Notes: generated from the letters alone by a model not told the origin. A stretch of 64,000 bases of DNA from Mesobacillus sp. S13 (GCF_020422885.1 NZ_CP084622.1:1066001-1130000); one strand, 5' to 3'; shown: positions 53,403-62,393, counted from the first letter of the stretch. Program-made: numbers and translations.

Positions 53403-53588
53403 AAACTATCCACAACCAAGAAAACGGTAATCTGGCATACAAACTATTCACGCCAAGCAAAAGGAAATCAGAAATACAAACTATCCACGACATTCAAAAG
53501 GAAATCAGACATATAAACTATCCACAACATTCAAAAGTAAATCAGACATACAAACTATCCACGATGATGTAAAAGGAATCAGGCATAG
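53403..53588. repeat. Intergenic tandem array E: five 37-38 bp units
   Basis: AAACTATCCAC-type starts at 53403, 53441, 53478, 53515 and 53552 (periods 38, 37, 37, 37). Tails vary around AAAAGGAAATCAGACATA. Only unit 1 has a clear inverted repeat (TTGTGG/CCACAA, 53395-53415). The array sits in the 397-base divergent gap between gsaB and the ABC-2 exporter. I see nothing else there. Confidence 0.88.
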
Positions 53589-53648
53589 CATTTGTTTTAC
53601 CCAGGAGGATTGGCTAAACTGTTTGAGTGACCAAAGGAGGAAATACAT

Positions 53649-54662
53649 ATGAACGCCATTGAAGTGAATGGGCTTCGGAAGGAATTCAAGGCATATTCAA
53701 GCCGTTCCGGACTATCGGGAGCCTTTCGTGATCTTTTTACACGCAATTATAAAATCGTTCCAGCAGTGAACGATATCAACTTTACTGTCAAACAGGGAGA
53801 GATGGTCGGTTATATCGGGGAAAATGGAGCGGGTAAGTCGACAACCATTAAAATGCTGACCGGGATCCTGACCCCGACTTCAGGGAGTGTCATTGTCAAT
53901 GGCATGAATCCCCACAAGGAAAGGGAAAGATTCGTCCAGACGATAGGTGTCGTATTCGGCCAGCGTTCCCAGCTCTGGTGGGACATTGCTGTCCAGGAAT
54001 CCTTCCGTCTATTGAAAAAGGTTTATAAAGTTTCAGACGCTCAGTATAACGAGCATATGGATCATGTCATCAGAACGCTGGACCTTGAACCGTTGCTCGA
54101 TAAGCCGGTGAGGAAGCTCTCCCTGGGGCAAAGGATGCGGTGTGAGCTTGCGGCCGCGCTCATCCATAATCCACCGCTCCTGTTCCTTGACGAGCCGACG
54201 ATTGGTTTGGACGTGCTCGTTAAATTGAAAATCAGGGAGTTCTTAAAAGAAATCAATGAAAAGTACAATACGACAATCTTGCTTACGACCCATGACCTGA
54301 CTGATATCGAAGCATTATGCGAGCGAGTGGTTATGCTTGATGAAGGAAATATCATCTATGATGGCGCGCTGAAAAGCCTGAAGGAAAAATGGGGAGAAGG
54401 AAAGGAAATCAGTTTTGAATTCCTTGAAAGAGCCGAACTCAGTCGGCTTGAGATGTTGACGGGTGACCTTGATATCAAATGGGAGCTGGATGAAAGAAAA
54501 CAGATTTATACTGCGTTGACAGGGGATGATGAGGAAATAGTATCCCAGGTGATTGCCCGGACAGTTGCTGCCTATAAGGTAAGGGATGTCAAAATCAACG
54601 AGCCGTCCACAGAAGAAATCATCCGCAACATTTATGATAAAGGGATGATGCAGCATGGATAA
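53649..54662 (+). CDS. ABC-2 type exporter ATP-binding protein
   Basis: 337-residue ATPase: Walker A GENGAGKSTT, GQRSQLWWDIAVQESF (Q-loop region typical of the viologen-exporter/YbhF-like group), signature LSLGQRMRCE, Walker B LLFLDEPTIGLD, and TTHDLTDIE with the switch His. The C-terminal 80 residues form a regulatory extension. With the next two permease genes (overlap 8 bp, then 3-bp gap) it makes a three-gene exporter. The substrate is unknown. AAAGGAGG site. Arrays E and F flank the operon. Confidence 0.88.
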   Translation: MNAIEVNGLRKEFKAYSSRSGLSGAFRDLFTRNYKIVPAVNDINFTVKQGEMVGYIGENGAGKSTTIKMLTGILTPTSGSVIVNGMNPHKERERFVQTIGVVFGQRSQLWWDIAVQESFRLLKKVYKVSDAQYNEHMDHVIRTLDLEPLLDKPVRKLSLGQRMRCELAAALIHNPPLLFLDEPTIGLDVLVKLKIREFLKEINEKYNTTILLTTHDLTDIEALCERVVMLDEGNIIYDGALKSLKEKWGEGKEISFEFLERAELSRLEMLTGDLDIKWELDERKQIYTALTGDDEEIVSQVIARTVAAYKVRDVKINEPSTEEIIRNIYDKGMMQHG

Positions 54663-55446
54663 ATATATCGAAATGATCCGCATCCGTTTTTTGATGATGT
54701 TGGCATACAGGACCAATTACTACACAGGGATCTTGATATACAGCATCAATATCGGGGCCTACTACTTTCTCTGGAATGCGATTTACGGCGGGAAAAGTGA
54801 GATCGAAGGCTTGAGTGCCATCCAAATGACGACATATGTGGCGGTTGCCTGGATGGCGAGAGCATTTTATTTTAACAATATCGACCGGGAAATGGCGACG
54901 GAAATCAAGGAAGGCAAGGTAGCTGTTGAATTGATCAGGCCATACAGCTATCTCGGGATGAAAACGATGCAGGGGCTTGGTGAAGGAATCTTCAGGCTGT
55001 TCTTTTTCTCGGTGCCAGGCATGGTCATCGTCGCCCTGATATTTCCGATGGAGTTTTCGGCGGATGCCGCGACCTGGGGGTTGTTCACGATTTCGATTGT
55101 GCTTAGCTTTTTCATCAATACACAACTGAACCTGCTTACGGGAATTACCACTTTCTTTCTATATAATAATACAGGCCTAATCAGAGCCAAGCGCGTCCTA
55201 ATTGATTTGTTTTCGGGATTGCTTTTGCCGATCAGCTTTTTTCCAGGCTGGGCTCAGGAAGTTATGGGATTCCTACCGTTCCAGGGAATCAGCTATATCC
55301 CAAGCATGATTTTTACAAATGGATTCACAGGGAGCCAGGTAGTTGAAGGGCTTCTGCTCCAGTCTGCCTGGGTGTTGATCTTGTTGATCCCGATCCGGGT
55401 CCTTTGGGTCATCGCTAAAAAACAACTGATTATACAGGGAGGGTGA
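54655..55446 (+). CDS. ABC-2 exporter permease, first
   Basis: 263-residue membrane protein with six hydrophobic segments. RIRFLMMLAYRTNYYTGILI, REMATEIKEGKVAVELIRPY and GLLLPISFFPGWAQ are characteristic of the paired ABC-2 permeases accompanying YbhF-like ATPases. Overlaps the ATPase gene by 8 bp, indicating coupled translation. It probably forms a heterodimer with the next protein. Confidence 0.85.
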   Translation: MDKYIEMIRIRFLMMLAYRTNYYTGILIYSINIGAYYFLWNAIYGGKSEIEGLSAIQMTTYVAVAWMARAFYFNNIDREMATEIKEGKVAVELIRPYSYLGMKTMQGLGEGIFRLFFFSVPGMVIVALIFPMEFSADAATWGLFTISIVLSFFINTQLNLLTGITTFFLYNNTGLIRAKRVLIDLFSGLLLPISFFPGWAQEVMGFLPFQGISYIPSMIFTNGFTGSQVVEGLLLQSAWVLILLIPIRVLWVIAKKQLIIQGG

Positions 55447-55449
55447 CGA

Positions 55450-56235
55450 ATGTTTTACATCAGCATGTTTTTTCAATATGTCGCCCAGTATATGAAAACG
55501 AGGCTCGAATACCGGGCGGATTTGATTGTTGAAATTTTCTCGGATTTATTGTTCCAGGCTGTCAATTTGATTTTTATCCTGATCGTCTTTGACCATACCG
55601 AATTCCTCAATGGCTGGAGCCGTGATGAAATCATCTTTATTTACGGATTTTTCCTTGTGCCGTATGCGCTCTTTTCATCATTCTTCAATATCTGGGATTT
55701 CAATGAAAGGTATATCGTAAAAGGGGAGCTGGACAGGATCCTGACAAGGCCGATCCATAGCCTTTTTCAGATTATTCTCGAACGGATGGAGCTGGAATCA
55801 TTGTTCGGAGCAGTGACCGGGCTGGCCGTCATGTTTTATGCAGGCAGCCGTCTCGGGCTTGAGGTAAGCTGGTCAGATCCTTTCTTGTTTGTTTTGTTCG
55901 TTTTGGGCGGTGTTCTTGTATACGCCGGCATATTCGTGATGATCGCCTGCATCAGCTTCTGGGCGGATGCGCGGACCTCAATCATGCCGATGATGTACAA
56001 TATCGGCAACTACGGACGCTATCCAGTAGATATTTATAACAAGGCAATCCGGTTTGTGCTGACCTGGATCTTGCCATTCGCTTTCGTCGGAGTATACCCG
56101 GCAGCATACTTCCTCGGCCGCGATGAGTGGTACGGTTACTCGTTTTTAACACCAGTGATCGGCATCGCCTTTTTCAGTCTGTCTGTGTTCATTTGGAATG
56201 AAGGCGTTAAAAGATACCGGGGAGCCGGAAATTAA
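55450..56235 (+). CDS. ABC-2 exporter permease, second
   Basis: 261-residue membrane protein homologous in layout to the upstream permease: QYMKTRLEYRADLIVEIFSD N-terminus, ERYIVKGELDRILTRPIHSL loop (compare KEGKVAVELIRP upstream) and six hydrophobic segments. Starts 3 bp after the previous stop with GGGAGGGTGA as site. Ends the exporter operon. Confidence 0.85.
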   Translation: MFYISMFFQYVAQYMKTRLEYRADLIVEIFSDLLFQAVNLIFILIVFDHTEFLNGWSRDEIIFIYGFFLVPYALFSSFFNIWDFNERYIVKGELDRILTRPIHSLFQIILERMELESLFGAVTGLAVMFYAGSRLGLEVSWSDPFLFVLFVLGGVLVYAGIFVMIACISFWADARTSIMPMMYNIGNYGRYPVDIYNKAIRFVLTWILPFAFVGVYPAAYFLGRDEWYGYSFLTPVIGIAFFSLSVFIWNEGVKRYRGAGN

Positions 56236-56321
56236 ATATAAATGGCCGCAGCGATAAACATGCTGTGGTCTTTTTTGTGCTGGTTCAGACAGGCTTATCT
56301 AAAGGAGACAGGGTGACTTAA

Positions 56322-56590
56322 GACAGCTTTGGGGTGATTTTAAGAAAAGCTGTCAAAAGAATAGCCAACTTCAGACAGGTTTGGAGGCAAAAGCAGAAAA
56401 GCTGTGAAAAGAAGAGGCAACTTCGGACAGGTTTGGAGGGAGAAACAGAAAAGCTGTCAAAAGAAAGAGCAACTTAAGACAGGTTTGAGAGAGAAATAAG
56501 AAAAGCTGTCCAAAGAAAGAGCAACTTCAGACAAGTTTGAAGGGAAACGCAGAAAAGCTATCAAAAGAAGAGGCGACTCAGACGGGCATC
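56322..56590. repeat. Intergenic tandem array F: five exact 52-bp hairpin units
   Basis: GACAG(C/G)TTTGG-type starts at 56322, 56374, 56426, 56478 and 56530, exactly 52 bp apart; a decayed sixth at 56581. In unit 1 GACAGCTTT (56322-56330) and AAAGCTGTC are perfect inverted copies with a 15-base loop; later units keep GACAGGTTT ... AAAGCTGTC. A partial unit precedes (56288). The array fills most of the 450-base gap between the exporter and the channel gene; nothing else is seen there. Confidence 0.9.
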
Positions 56591-56688
56591 AACTTTCTAG
56601 CTCATATCCCGCTATATGGACTTGCTTGCATACTCGTGAATTCACCAGCGTATAGTGAAGGGAGAGAAGCAGGAAATGAGGCTTGGAT

Positions 56689-57096
56689 ATGCAATTTTAC
56701 ATTTCGATTATATTGATTATTTTAGCGATACTTCTAAGTCTAAGGACATTATTCATTCCGCATAAGATTAAAGGCAAACAGGTATCTTTTGAAAACTTCG
56801 TCACGCTTGCGCTGATTTATGCTACAGTGATGGCGGGCTTTGGACTATTGTATTATTTGCTAGATTTGAAAGGGATCTGGGTGTTGTCAGACGTGAGCAT
56901 GCGCCCGAGCACGTCCTCGTATGAAAGGATGTCCACAAGCCTTTACTTCAGTGCCATTACGCTATTTTCTGTTGGGTATGGCGATATCGCGCCGGTCGGA
57001 ATAGGGCGAGCAATCGCGGTGTTGGAAGCGCTAATTGGCTACACGATTCCCGCTGCATTTGTGACGAGGGCGATGTTTGACCAAAAGCGATCATAA
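56689..57096 (+). CDS. Small potassium channel-like protein
   Basis: 135-residue membrane protein: N-terminal hydrophobic segment (2-22), a second (37-58), a pore helix (about 82-93), the filter SVGYGD (94-99), and a third segment (about 102-125). The filter fits the K+ channel signature T-x-GYGD with Ser-Val. No RCK regulatory domain is attached. The ATG at 56689 follows GAGG by 7 bases; the TTG at 56683 is too close. The gene stands alone between the array and bcp. Confidence 0.8.
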   Translation: MQFYISIILIILAILLSLRTLFIPHKIKGKQVSFENFVTLALIYATVMAGFGLLYYLLDLKGIWVLSDVSMRPSTSSYERMSTSLYFSAITLFSVGYGDIAPVGIGRAIAVLEALIGYTIPAAFVTRAMFDQKRS

Positions 57097-57173
57097 TACA
57101 CGTCTTTGATTTGTATTCTAACCTAAAATTAGATAGGCTATTGATAAGAGATCTGATTTTGGAGGGATACATA

Positions 57174-57641
57174 ATGACACTGGCAATAGGTGAAAGAGCA
57201 CCGGCATTTGAACTGCCGGCCAGCAATGGAGAAACGGTTAAGCTTTCTGATTTTACAGGTAAAAATGTGGTCCTTTATTTTTACCCTAAGGACATGACTC
57301 CTGGCTGCACAACGGAAGCTTGTGACTTCAGGGATCATCATGAGAGTTTCGAAGGATTGAACGCAGTAGTCCTTGGAGTGAGCCCTGACCCAATCAACCG
57401 CCATGAAAAATTCATTGAGAAGCACGGTTTGCCGTTCCTGTTACTGGCTGATGAAGAACACAAGACTGCCGAGGATTACGGAGTTTGGAAGCTGAAAAAG
57501 AACTTTGGCAAGGAATACATGGGAATTGAACGGTCAACCTTTATCATTGATAAGGATGGCAATCTTGCAAAAGAATGGCGTAAAGTGAAAGTGAAAGGCC
57601 ATGTTGAAGAGGCCCTTGCGTATATAAAAGAAAACCTTTAA
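57174..57641 (+). CDS. bcp: Peroxiredoxin, BCP/PrxQ family
   Basis: Thiol peroxidase of 155 residues that reduces H2O2 and organic peroxides with thioredoxin. MTLAIGERAPAFELPASNG, then the active site YPKDMTPGCTTEACDF with peroxidatic Cys45 and resolving Cys50 five residues apart (the 2-Cys alpha-type BCP layout). The ATG at 57174 follows GGAGGGA. Corresponds to B. subtilis ygaF, near perR as expected. Confidence 0.92.
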   Translation: MTLAIGERAPAFELPASNGETVKLSDFTGKNVVLYFYPKDMTPGCTTEACDFRDHHESFEGLNAVVLGVSPDPINRHEKFIEKHGLPFLLLADEEHKTAEDYGVWKLKKNFGKEYMGIERSTFIIDKDGNLAKEWRKVKVKGHVEEALAYIKENL

Positions 57642-57647
57642 GCACAG

Positions 57648-57672
57648 GACAGCCGTTAGTGGCTGTCTTTTT
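57648..57672 (+). terminator. Intrinsic terminator after bcp
   Basis: GACAGCC / GGCTGTC stem, GTTAGT loop, five T. Confidence 0.88.
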
Positions 57673-57696
57673 ACTGATTTCGCTATATCTATAAGC

Positions 57697-57737
57697 TATA
57701 ATAGGATAAGATAATAAAACTATGACCAGTCAGTCAT
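57697..57737 (+). promoter_or_regulatory. Promoter and operator of the TetR-family gene
   Basis: TATAAT at 57697-57702 (weak -35), followed by ATGAC-CAGTCA-GTCAT (57722-57737), an inverted repeat of the TGAC...GTCA kind often bound by TetR-family autorepressors. It lies 33 bp before the regulator start. Confidence 0.6.
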
Positions 57738-57769
57738 TTTTATTTTAAACAGTTGGGGAGGCTTTAAGG

Positions 57770-58636
57770 GTGAAGGAAAAAGAAAAAGCAATCATTGAAG
57801 CTGCGATCAAGTTATATGCGACTAAAGGATTTGCATCCACCTCAATCCAGGAAATCGTTACTGAAAGCGGAATCTCCAAGGGAGCATTCTATTTATACTT
57901 TAAATCAAAGGATGCTTTGTTGATCGCAATCCTTGAATATTACTTTGACTATATCGAAAAGAAGCTTGAAGCGTATGAGAAAGAACAGCTGCCTCCTAGA
58001 GAAAAATTCGCATTTCAGCTGACTGCGTTATTCACGACGATGCTTGAACATAAAGAATTCATTATCATGCAATCAAGAGAACAGGCAATTCCGCTGAATG
58101 AAGAGGTAAAGGAATTGATGATTCGCAAGTATTATGAAGCGCAAATGTATTATCAAAACAGTCTGCGTGCCATTTATGGAAAGAAAGCTGAACCGCACCT
58201 CTGGGATTTGGCTCTCATGCTAGAGGGATTTTTTAATTCATATATGAAGCTGTTGCTTTTCAATCCGGATGGCTTCAAGATCGAGGAACTAGTGGGATAT
58301 ATACTGAGAAGGGTCGATTCGCTGGTGGATGGTCTCGAGGGAGAAAATCCAGTCGCCTCTGAAGAAAAAGTGAAAGAATTGATCAATAAAACAAAAGCGT
58401 TTTTCAAGGCGGATGCTCAGGATATAAAATCGATTATTAAAAAGATGAAGCATGAAATCTCCAATCTTGATCATAATCAAGACTTATTCGTTTCGCTGGA
58501 TGTGCTGGAGAGTGAGGCAGAAAGGGAATCACCGCGGATTCCAGTTATCCAGGGAATGTTATCGAACTTTAAGGGGGAACCATCGCTGGATGCATACAGA
58601 GAGGCAATCGCAAAGTTTTATCATGTAAAAGAATGA
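57770..58636 (+). CDS. TetR-family transcriptional regulator
   Basis: 288-residue regulator. The N-terminal helix-turn-helix reads AAIKLYATKGFASTSIQEIV, then SGISKGAFYLYFKSKDALL. The ligand domain is unusually long for the family (about 230 residues) and includes a Lys-rich segment near 210-230. The GTG start has GGGGAGG 8 bases upstream. Autoregulation through the palindrome at 57722 is likely. Regulators of this type in Bacillus often control efflux or fatty acid genes; targets here are unknown, and the next gene has no matching site. Confidence 0.83.
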   Translation: MKEKEKAIIEAAIKLYATKGFASTSIQEIVTESGISKGAFYLYFKSKDALLIAILEYYFDYIEKKLEAYEKEQLPPREKFAFQLTALFTTMLEHKEFIIMQSREQAIPLNEEVKELMIRKYYEAQMYYQNSLRAIYGKKAEPHLWDLALMLEGFFNSYMKLLLFNPDGFKIEELVGYILRRVDSLVDGLEGENPVASEEKVKELINKTKAFFKADAQDIKSIIKKMKHEISNLDHNQDLFVSLDVLESEAERESPRIPVIQGMLSNFKGEPSLDAYREAIAKFYHVKE

Positions 58637-58731
58637 TGGGCCGCCTATTTTTATCAATACAGGCTTCTGTCCATTCATTTTAGCGATAACTGAATATCAT
58701 TGTATTAGGGCATACCTCCTCAAACGACTTA

Positions 58732-58757
58732 GCGGGCTATAACAGCCCGCCTTTTTT
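58732..58757 (+). terminator. Intrinsic terminator after the TetR gene
   Basis: GCGGGCT / AGCCCGC stem, ATAAC loop, seven T. Confidence 0.9.
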
Positions 58758-58843
58758 TATGTTATAAAGTCTTGTAAGTTGTTTAAAAGAGTGAAAATTA
58801 ATACAATTATTAATATGACTATAGAACGAAAGGTTTGGTTTGA

Positions 58844-59788
58844 ATGAATATATACTCCTCTATTCTGCCTCCGAAGACTTTGCAGGAGGATGTGAAAAAG
58901 GAATTTCAGCAAATAAAGTTTGAATTCCATAAAGGAATCAAGGAAGAATTATTTTTGAATGCGGAAATTTTCCTTACTTATGGAGAGGATTTAACTGAAA
59001 AACTTATATACAAGGCTGATAAGTTGAAGTGGATCATGGTCATGTCGGCAGGACTGGATAGAATGCCGTTCGAAGCCTGCAAGAAACGGGGGATTCTCGT
59101 TACCAACGTCAGGGGAATCCATAAAATACCGATGGCTGAATTTACAATCGGCATGATGCTGCAGCATGTTAAGCAAATGAGGTCTCTTTGGGCTAATGAG
59201 CAGACTAAGGCATGGGAGCGTAAATTGCCGATGGGAGAATTATACGGCAAGACATTGCTCATTCTAGGTATAGGAGCAATTGGAGGAGAAGTGGCTAGAC
59301 TGGCAAAGGCCTTTAATATGAAAACAATTGGTGTGAATCGCAGTGGCCGTGATTCTGATTGGGCTGACGAAATTCTTACGATGCAGAACTATCAAGCTGC
59401 CCTGCCACAGGCGGATTTCATTGTTTCGGTATTGCCTAGCACAAATGAAACAAAGCATCTCCTCGACGGCAGTGATTTTGACTTAATGAAGGATACTGCA
59501 GTATTTATCAATATCGGCCGTGGAGATTTGGTAAGAGATGAGGTTTTGCTGGAAGCACTTCAGGAAAAAAAGATAGCACATGCCTATTTTGATGTATTTT
59601 ATGTGGAACCTTTGGATGAAAGCCACCCATTCTGGTTGATGGAAAATGTGACAGTAACGCCGCATATATCAAGCCTTACGAAAAACTATCTGCCAAGATC
59701 TTTTGAAATTTTTAAACATAATCTGCATACATATATAAAAAAAGGTTCGGATTATCTTAATGTTATTGACATGGATAGGGGGTACTAG
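58844..59788 (+). CDS. D-isomer-specific 2-hydroxyacid dehydrogenase family protein
   Basis: 314-residue NAD(P)-dependent dehydrogenase. VMSAGLDRMPF, the glycine loop LGIGAIGGEVARLAKAF with VNRSGR after the second strand (NADPH-leaning), and the catalytic Arg (INIGRGDLV), Glu (FYVEPLDESHPFW) and His (TPHISS) triad are all visible. It belongs to the phosphoglycerate-dehydrogenase-like/GhrA group; the substrate is unknown. The ribosome binding site is weak (AAAGG). The cobalamin adenosyltransferase gene starts 3 bp after the stop, so the two are co-transcribed. Confidence 0.85.
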   Translation: MNIYSSILPPKTLQEDVKKEFQQIKFEFHKGIKEELFLNAEIFLTYGEDLTEKLIYKADKLKWIMVMSAGLDRMPFEACKKRGILVTNVRGIHKIPMAEFTIGMMLQHVKQMRSLWANEQTKAWERKLPMGELYGKTLLILGIGAIGGEVARLAKAFNMKTIGVNRSGRDSDWADEILTMQNYQAALPQADFIVSVLPSTNETKHLLDGSDFDLMKDTAVFINIGRGDLVRDEVLLEALQEKKIAHAYFDVFYVEPLDESHPFWLMENVTVTPHISSLTKNYLPRSFEIFKHNLHTYIKKGSDYLNVIDMDRGY

Positions 59789-59791
59789 GAG

Positions 59792-60343
59792 ATGAAGATT
59801 TATACGAAGACGGGTGATAAAGGAACGACGTCGCTCATTTATGGAGCGAGAGTAGCCAAGAATGACAAGCGAGTAGAGGCGTATGGCACATGTGATGAGA
59901 CGAATTCAATGATCGGTCTTGCTCTAAGTTATTTAAATGGAGAGTATTTCAGCGGCAAAGAAGATATGCAGGAGATATTCCATAAAATCCAGACAGCATT
60001 ATTCCATGTCGGTGCAGAACTTGCTACCCCATCTGGAAAAGACGTGAAGTGGACTCTTGAGGAAAAGAATATCAAAGAATTAGAGGAAAAGATCGATGCC
60101 TGGGATGCGGCTCTTCCGCAATTGACCAACTTCATCCTCCCGGGTGGACATCAGGCAGGAGCTACTCTGCATGTAGCAAGGACAGTCGCGAGAAGGGCTG
60201 AACGCCTGGCTGTTGAATTGGGCGAGGAAGTCAACCCGCTTGTCCTTTCATATTTGAATCGACTGTCTGACTTCCTGTTTGTCGCAGCAAGGTATGTGAA
60301 TATGCATCTAGGTTCAAAGGAGCAGACATTGCATCAAGATTAA
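59792..60343 (+). CDS. Cob(I)alamin adenosyltransferase, PduO type
   Basis: Transfers the adenosyl group of ATP to cob(I)alamin, forming coenzyme B12. The 183-residue protein starts MKIYTKTGDKGTTSLIYGAR, with YGTCDETNSMIG, then LPGGHQAGATLHVARTVARR, AERLA and YLNRLSDFLFVAARYVN; all are PduO-type motifs, including the conserved Arg-x3-Arg-x2-Glu set. Good GGGGGT/AGGAG site. Its use here suggests a B12-dependent enzyme such as a mutase elsewhere in the genome. Confidence 0.92.
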   Translation: MKIYTKTGDKGTTSLIYGARVAKNDKRVEAYGTCDETNSMIGLALSYLNGEYFSGKEDMQEIFHKIQTALFHVGAELATPSGKDVKWTLEEKNIKELEEKIDAWDAALPQLTNFILPGGHQAGATLHVARTVARRAERLAVELGEEVNPLVLSYLNRLSDFLFVAARYVNMHLGSKEQTLHQD

Positions 60344-60382
60344 TCCGATGCTGTATTTGTAGATGTTTATGATGTGGCAATA

Positions 60383-60429
60383 TTGACAAAAGTGGAATGG
60401 AATTAGTACACTATTTATAAATATTATAA
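60383..60429 (+). promoter_or_regulatory. perR promoter with PerR box
   Basis: -35 TTGACA (60383-60388) and -10 TACACT (60407-60412), 18 bp apart. TTATAAATATTATAA (60415-60429) matches 14 of 15 bases of the PerR box TTATAATNATTATAA and covers the start region, indicating autoregulation. Confidence 0.85.
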
Positions 60430-60463
60430 AATAAGAATTATAATCTAAAGTAAAGTGAGGTGC

Positions 60464-60907
60464 ATGGCGGTGGTACAGAGTCAGTTAAAAGAAGCCCTGG
60501 ATACTTTGAAAGATACAGGAGTCCGTATTACTCCGCAACGTCATGCGATACTCGAATTTTTAATAAACTCCATGTCGCACCCAACAGCTGATGAAATATA
60601 TAAAGCGCTTGAAGGGAAGTTCCCAAATATGAGCGTAGCGACAGTTTATAACAATTTGAGAGTATTCCGTGAAGTTGGATTGGTCAAGGAACTGACCTAT
60701 GGAGATGCTTCAAGTCGTTTTGATTTTGTGACTTCCCACCATTATCACGTTATTTGTGACCAATGCGGGAAGATCGTTGACTTCCATTACCCAGGCCTTG
60801 ATGAGGTGGAACACCTGGCTTCCCATGTAACGGGTTTTAAGGTCGGCAACCATAGAATGGAGATCTACGGTACTTGTCCGGATTGTTCTGCAAAGGAAGT
60901 TCATTAA
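60464..60907 (+). CDS. perR: Peroxide stress regulator PerR
   Basis: Fur-family metal-dependent repressor of about 147 residues, nearly identical in pattern to B. subtilis Per[30 protein letters not shown] (DNA recognition helix), [13 protein letters not shown] and KIVDFHYPG (His/Asp regulatory metal site, oxidised by peroxide), and Zn-binding CDQC and CPDC. It controls catalase, Ahp, MrgA-type genes; bcp nearby may be a target. The ATG at 60464 is preferred, though its GAGG is only about 3 bases away and a GTG at 60470 is possible. A hairpin with T-run (60911-60950) follows. Confidence 0.93.
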   Translation: MAVVQSQLKEALDTLKDTGVRITPQRHAILEFLINSMSHPTADEIYKALEGKFPNMSVATVYNNLRVFREVGLVKELTYGDASSRFDFVTSHHYHVICDQCGKIVDFHYPGLDEVEHLASHVTGFKVGNHRMEIYGTCPDCSAKEVH

Positions 60908-60970
60908 ACCAACTGCTGATGGCAAGAGCTATCAGTTTCTTTTTTTTGAATCAGAGCAGGCAATATAAAA

Positions 60971-60994
60971 AGAACTCGGCCTCGGCCGAGTTCT
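60971..60994. terminator. Bidirectional terminator between perR and ygzB
   Basis: AGAACTCGGCC / GGCCGAGTTCT perfect 11 bp stem with T-run on the + side; the ygzB stop codon overlaps it. Confidence 0.88.
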
Positions 60995-61343
60995 ATTTTT
61001 TTTGTTTTCGGTTGTATTCTTCGTTAAACTCCTTGCCCTCAAGTGATGGATCAAGTGTTAACGGTTCATTGCAATACATGCAAATATCCACACGACCGAG
61101 CATTTTGGTCTGTTTGCCACAGTTAGGACAGACAACCTGGACTGTTTTAGTCGATAACATACCAATCCAAAAGTAAACAACTGTGCTAGCGATGATGAAT
61201 AGCAATCCAAGGATCATGAAAATGGTCATGACCAATGGGGAACTGCGAAAGAAAATACCTCCATACATAACGATGAAGCCTATGAAGATTAAGCTCAGCG
61301 CAAAGGTGCGGATTTTATTTATTTTATTCGAATACTTTGCCAT
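60993..61343 (-). CDS. ygzB: YgzB, UPF0295/DUF2614 membrane zinc-ribbon protein
   Basis: 116-residue protein with two membrane segments (about 13-32 and 42-65) and a C-terminal zinc ribbon with CPNCGK and CMYCNE. Length and position next to perR agree with B. subtilis YgzB. The function is unknown. GGGAGGGA site. Confidence 0.88.
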   Translation of the reverse strand: MAKYSNKINKIRTFALSLIFIGFIVMYGGIFFRSSPLVMTIFMILGLLFIIASTVVYFWIGMLSTKTVQVVCPNCGKQTKMLGRVDICMYCNEPLTLDPSLEGKEFNEEYNRKQKK

Positions 61344-61499
61344 TGGAATTTCCCTCCCTAAAATCTAACTATATCATATCATTTGCGGCAAGATATCATA
61401 AAAAGTCTAAACGAATGTCGAAAATTGTCTAGAGAAAATGCAGGAGATTTTATATAATTGTCGAACATATATGCTAACAAACAAATGGAGGAGTTTATT

Positions 61500-62375
61500 A
61501 TGGAGGATATCCTTCGTTCGATTTATCAAGAACGTGCAAGCCATCCTAATACAGTAGGAGTAGTGGTGGTCGAGAAGAGGCAAAAAGCCATCGCCGCAAC
61601 CGATACTTTTGATGTCATCTTGCTTATTATAGTAAAAGAAAATAATGATCCTGTCTTTGTAAAGCATTATTCTTATGAAGATAAAAAAGCAGCAATGCAT
61701 ATTGTAACGGAGAAGCAAATCAATGATTGGCTTCTGATCGGCAATAACAAAAAAATATTTGACTGGCTCTACAATGGCAAGATTGTTTTTGACAGGAATG
61801 AACGGATTGCCAACCTAAAGCACGAGCTCAGGGAGTTTCCTTTCTTCGGCCGGAAAATTAAAATGGGAATTGAATTTGCTAAATTGATCAGACGATATTC
61901 TGATGGGAAAGTACTCTTTGACAACTTTAATTATCTGGATGCTTATAATCATGTTGTCCATTCACTTCATCATTTGGCAAGATTAGCGGTCATTGAAAAC
62001 GGGTTCCATCCGGAAATCACAGTATGGCACCAGGTTAAACAGATTGAACCGGAGATCTATAAGTTATATGAAGAACTGATTTGCAGTGAAGAGTCCATAG
62101 AAAAGCGGTTGGAGCTATTATTCCTGGCCAGTGAATTCTTGATCCATAAAAGGACGAAGGTAGGAAGCCAGCATCTGCTTGAATCGATGGAGAGTAAAGA
62201 GCACTGGTCATTCAATGAATTGATGACACATCCAGAGTTGGCCCCATACTCTGTAGATCTTGGTATTCTTGTGGAGTATTTGATTGAAAAGAAAGTTCTT
62301 GATGTAGTCAAGGTCGAAACAAAAGGACAAGGGATATTCCATAGATATTATAGAGTCACAGAAAAATTATCTTAA
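61500..62375 (+). CDS. ygxA: YgxA, nucleotidyltransferase-like protein
   Basis: 291-residue cytoplasmic protein, close to the length of B. subtilis YgxA, which also lies just before the rRNA operon. The N-terminal half contains TFDVILLIIVKENNDP and RREFPFFGRK-like stretches of a nucleotidyltransferase fold; a substrate-binding helical region (YNHVVHSLHHLARLAVIENG) and a C-terminal winged-helix-like end follow. The activity is unproven. The ATG at 61500 has GGAGGAG 8 bases upstream; a longer in-frame start at 61458 has no site. Confidence 0.85.
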   Translation: MEDILRSIYQERASHPNTVGVVVVEKRQKAIAATDTFDVILLIIVKENNDPVFVKHYSYEDKKAAMHIVTEKQINDWLLIGNNKKIFDWLYNGKIVFDRNERIANLKHELREFPFFGRKIKMGIEFAKLIRRYSDGKVLFDNFNYLDAYNHVVHSLHHLARLAVIENGFHPEITVWHQVKQIEPEIYKLYEELICSEESIEKRLELLFLASEFLIHKRTKVGSQHLLESMESKEHWSFNELMTHPELAPYSVDLGILVEYLIEKKVLDVVKVETKGQGIFHRYYRVTEKLS

Positions 62376-62393
62376 AAAAATAAAGAAACCCTA

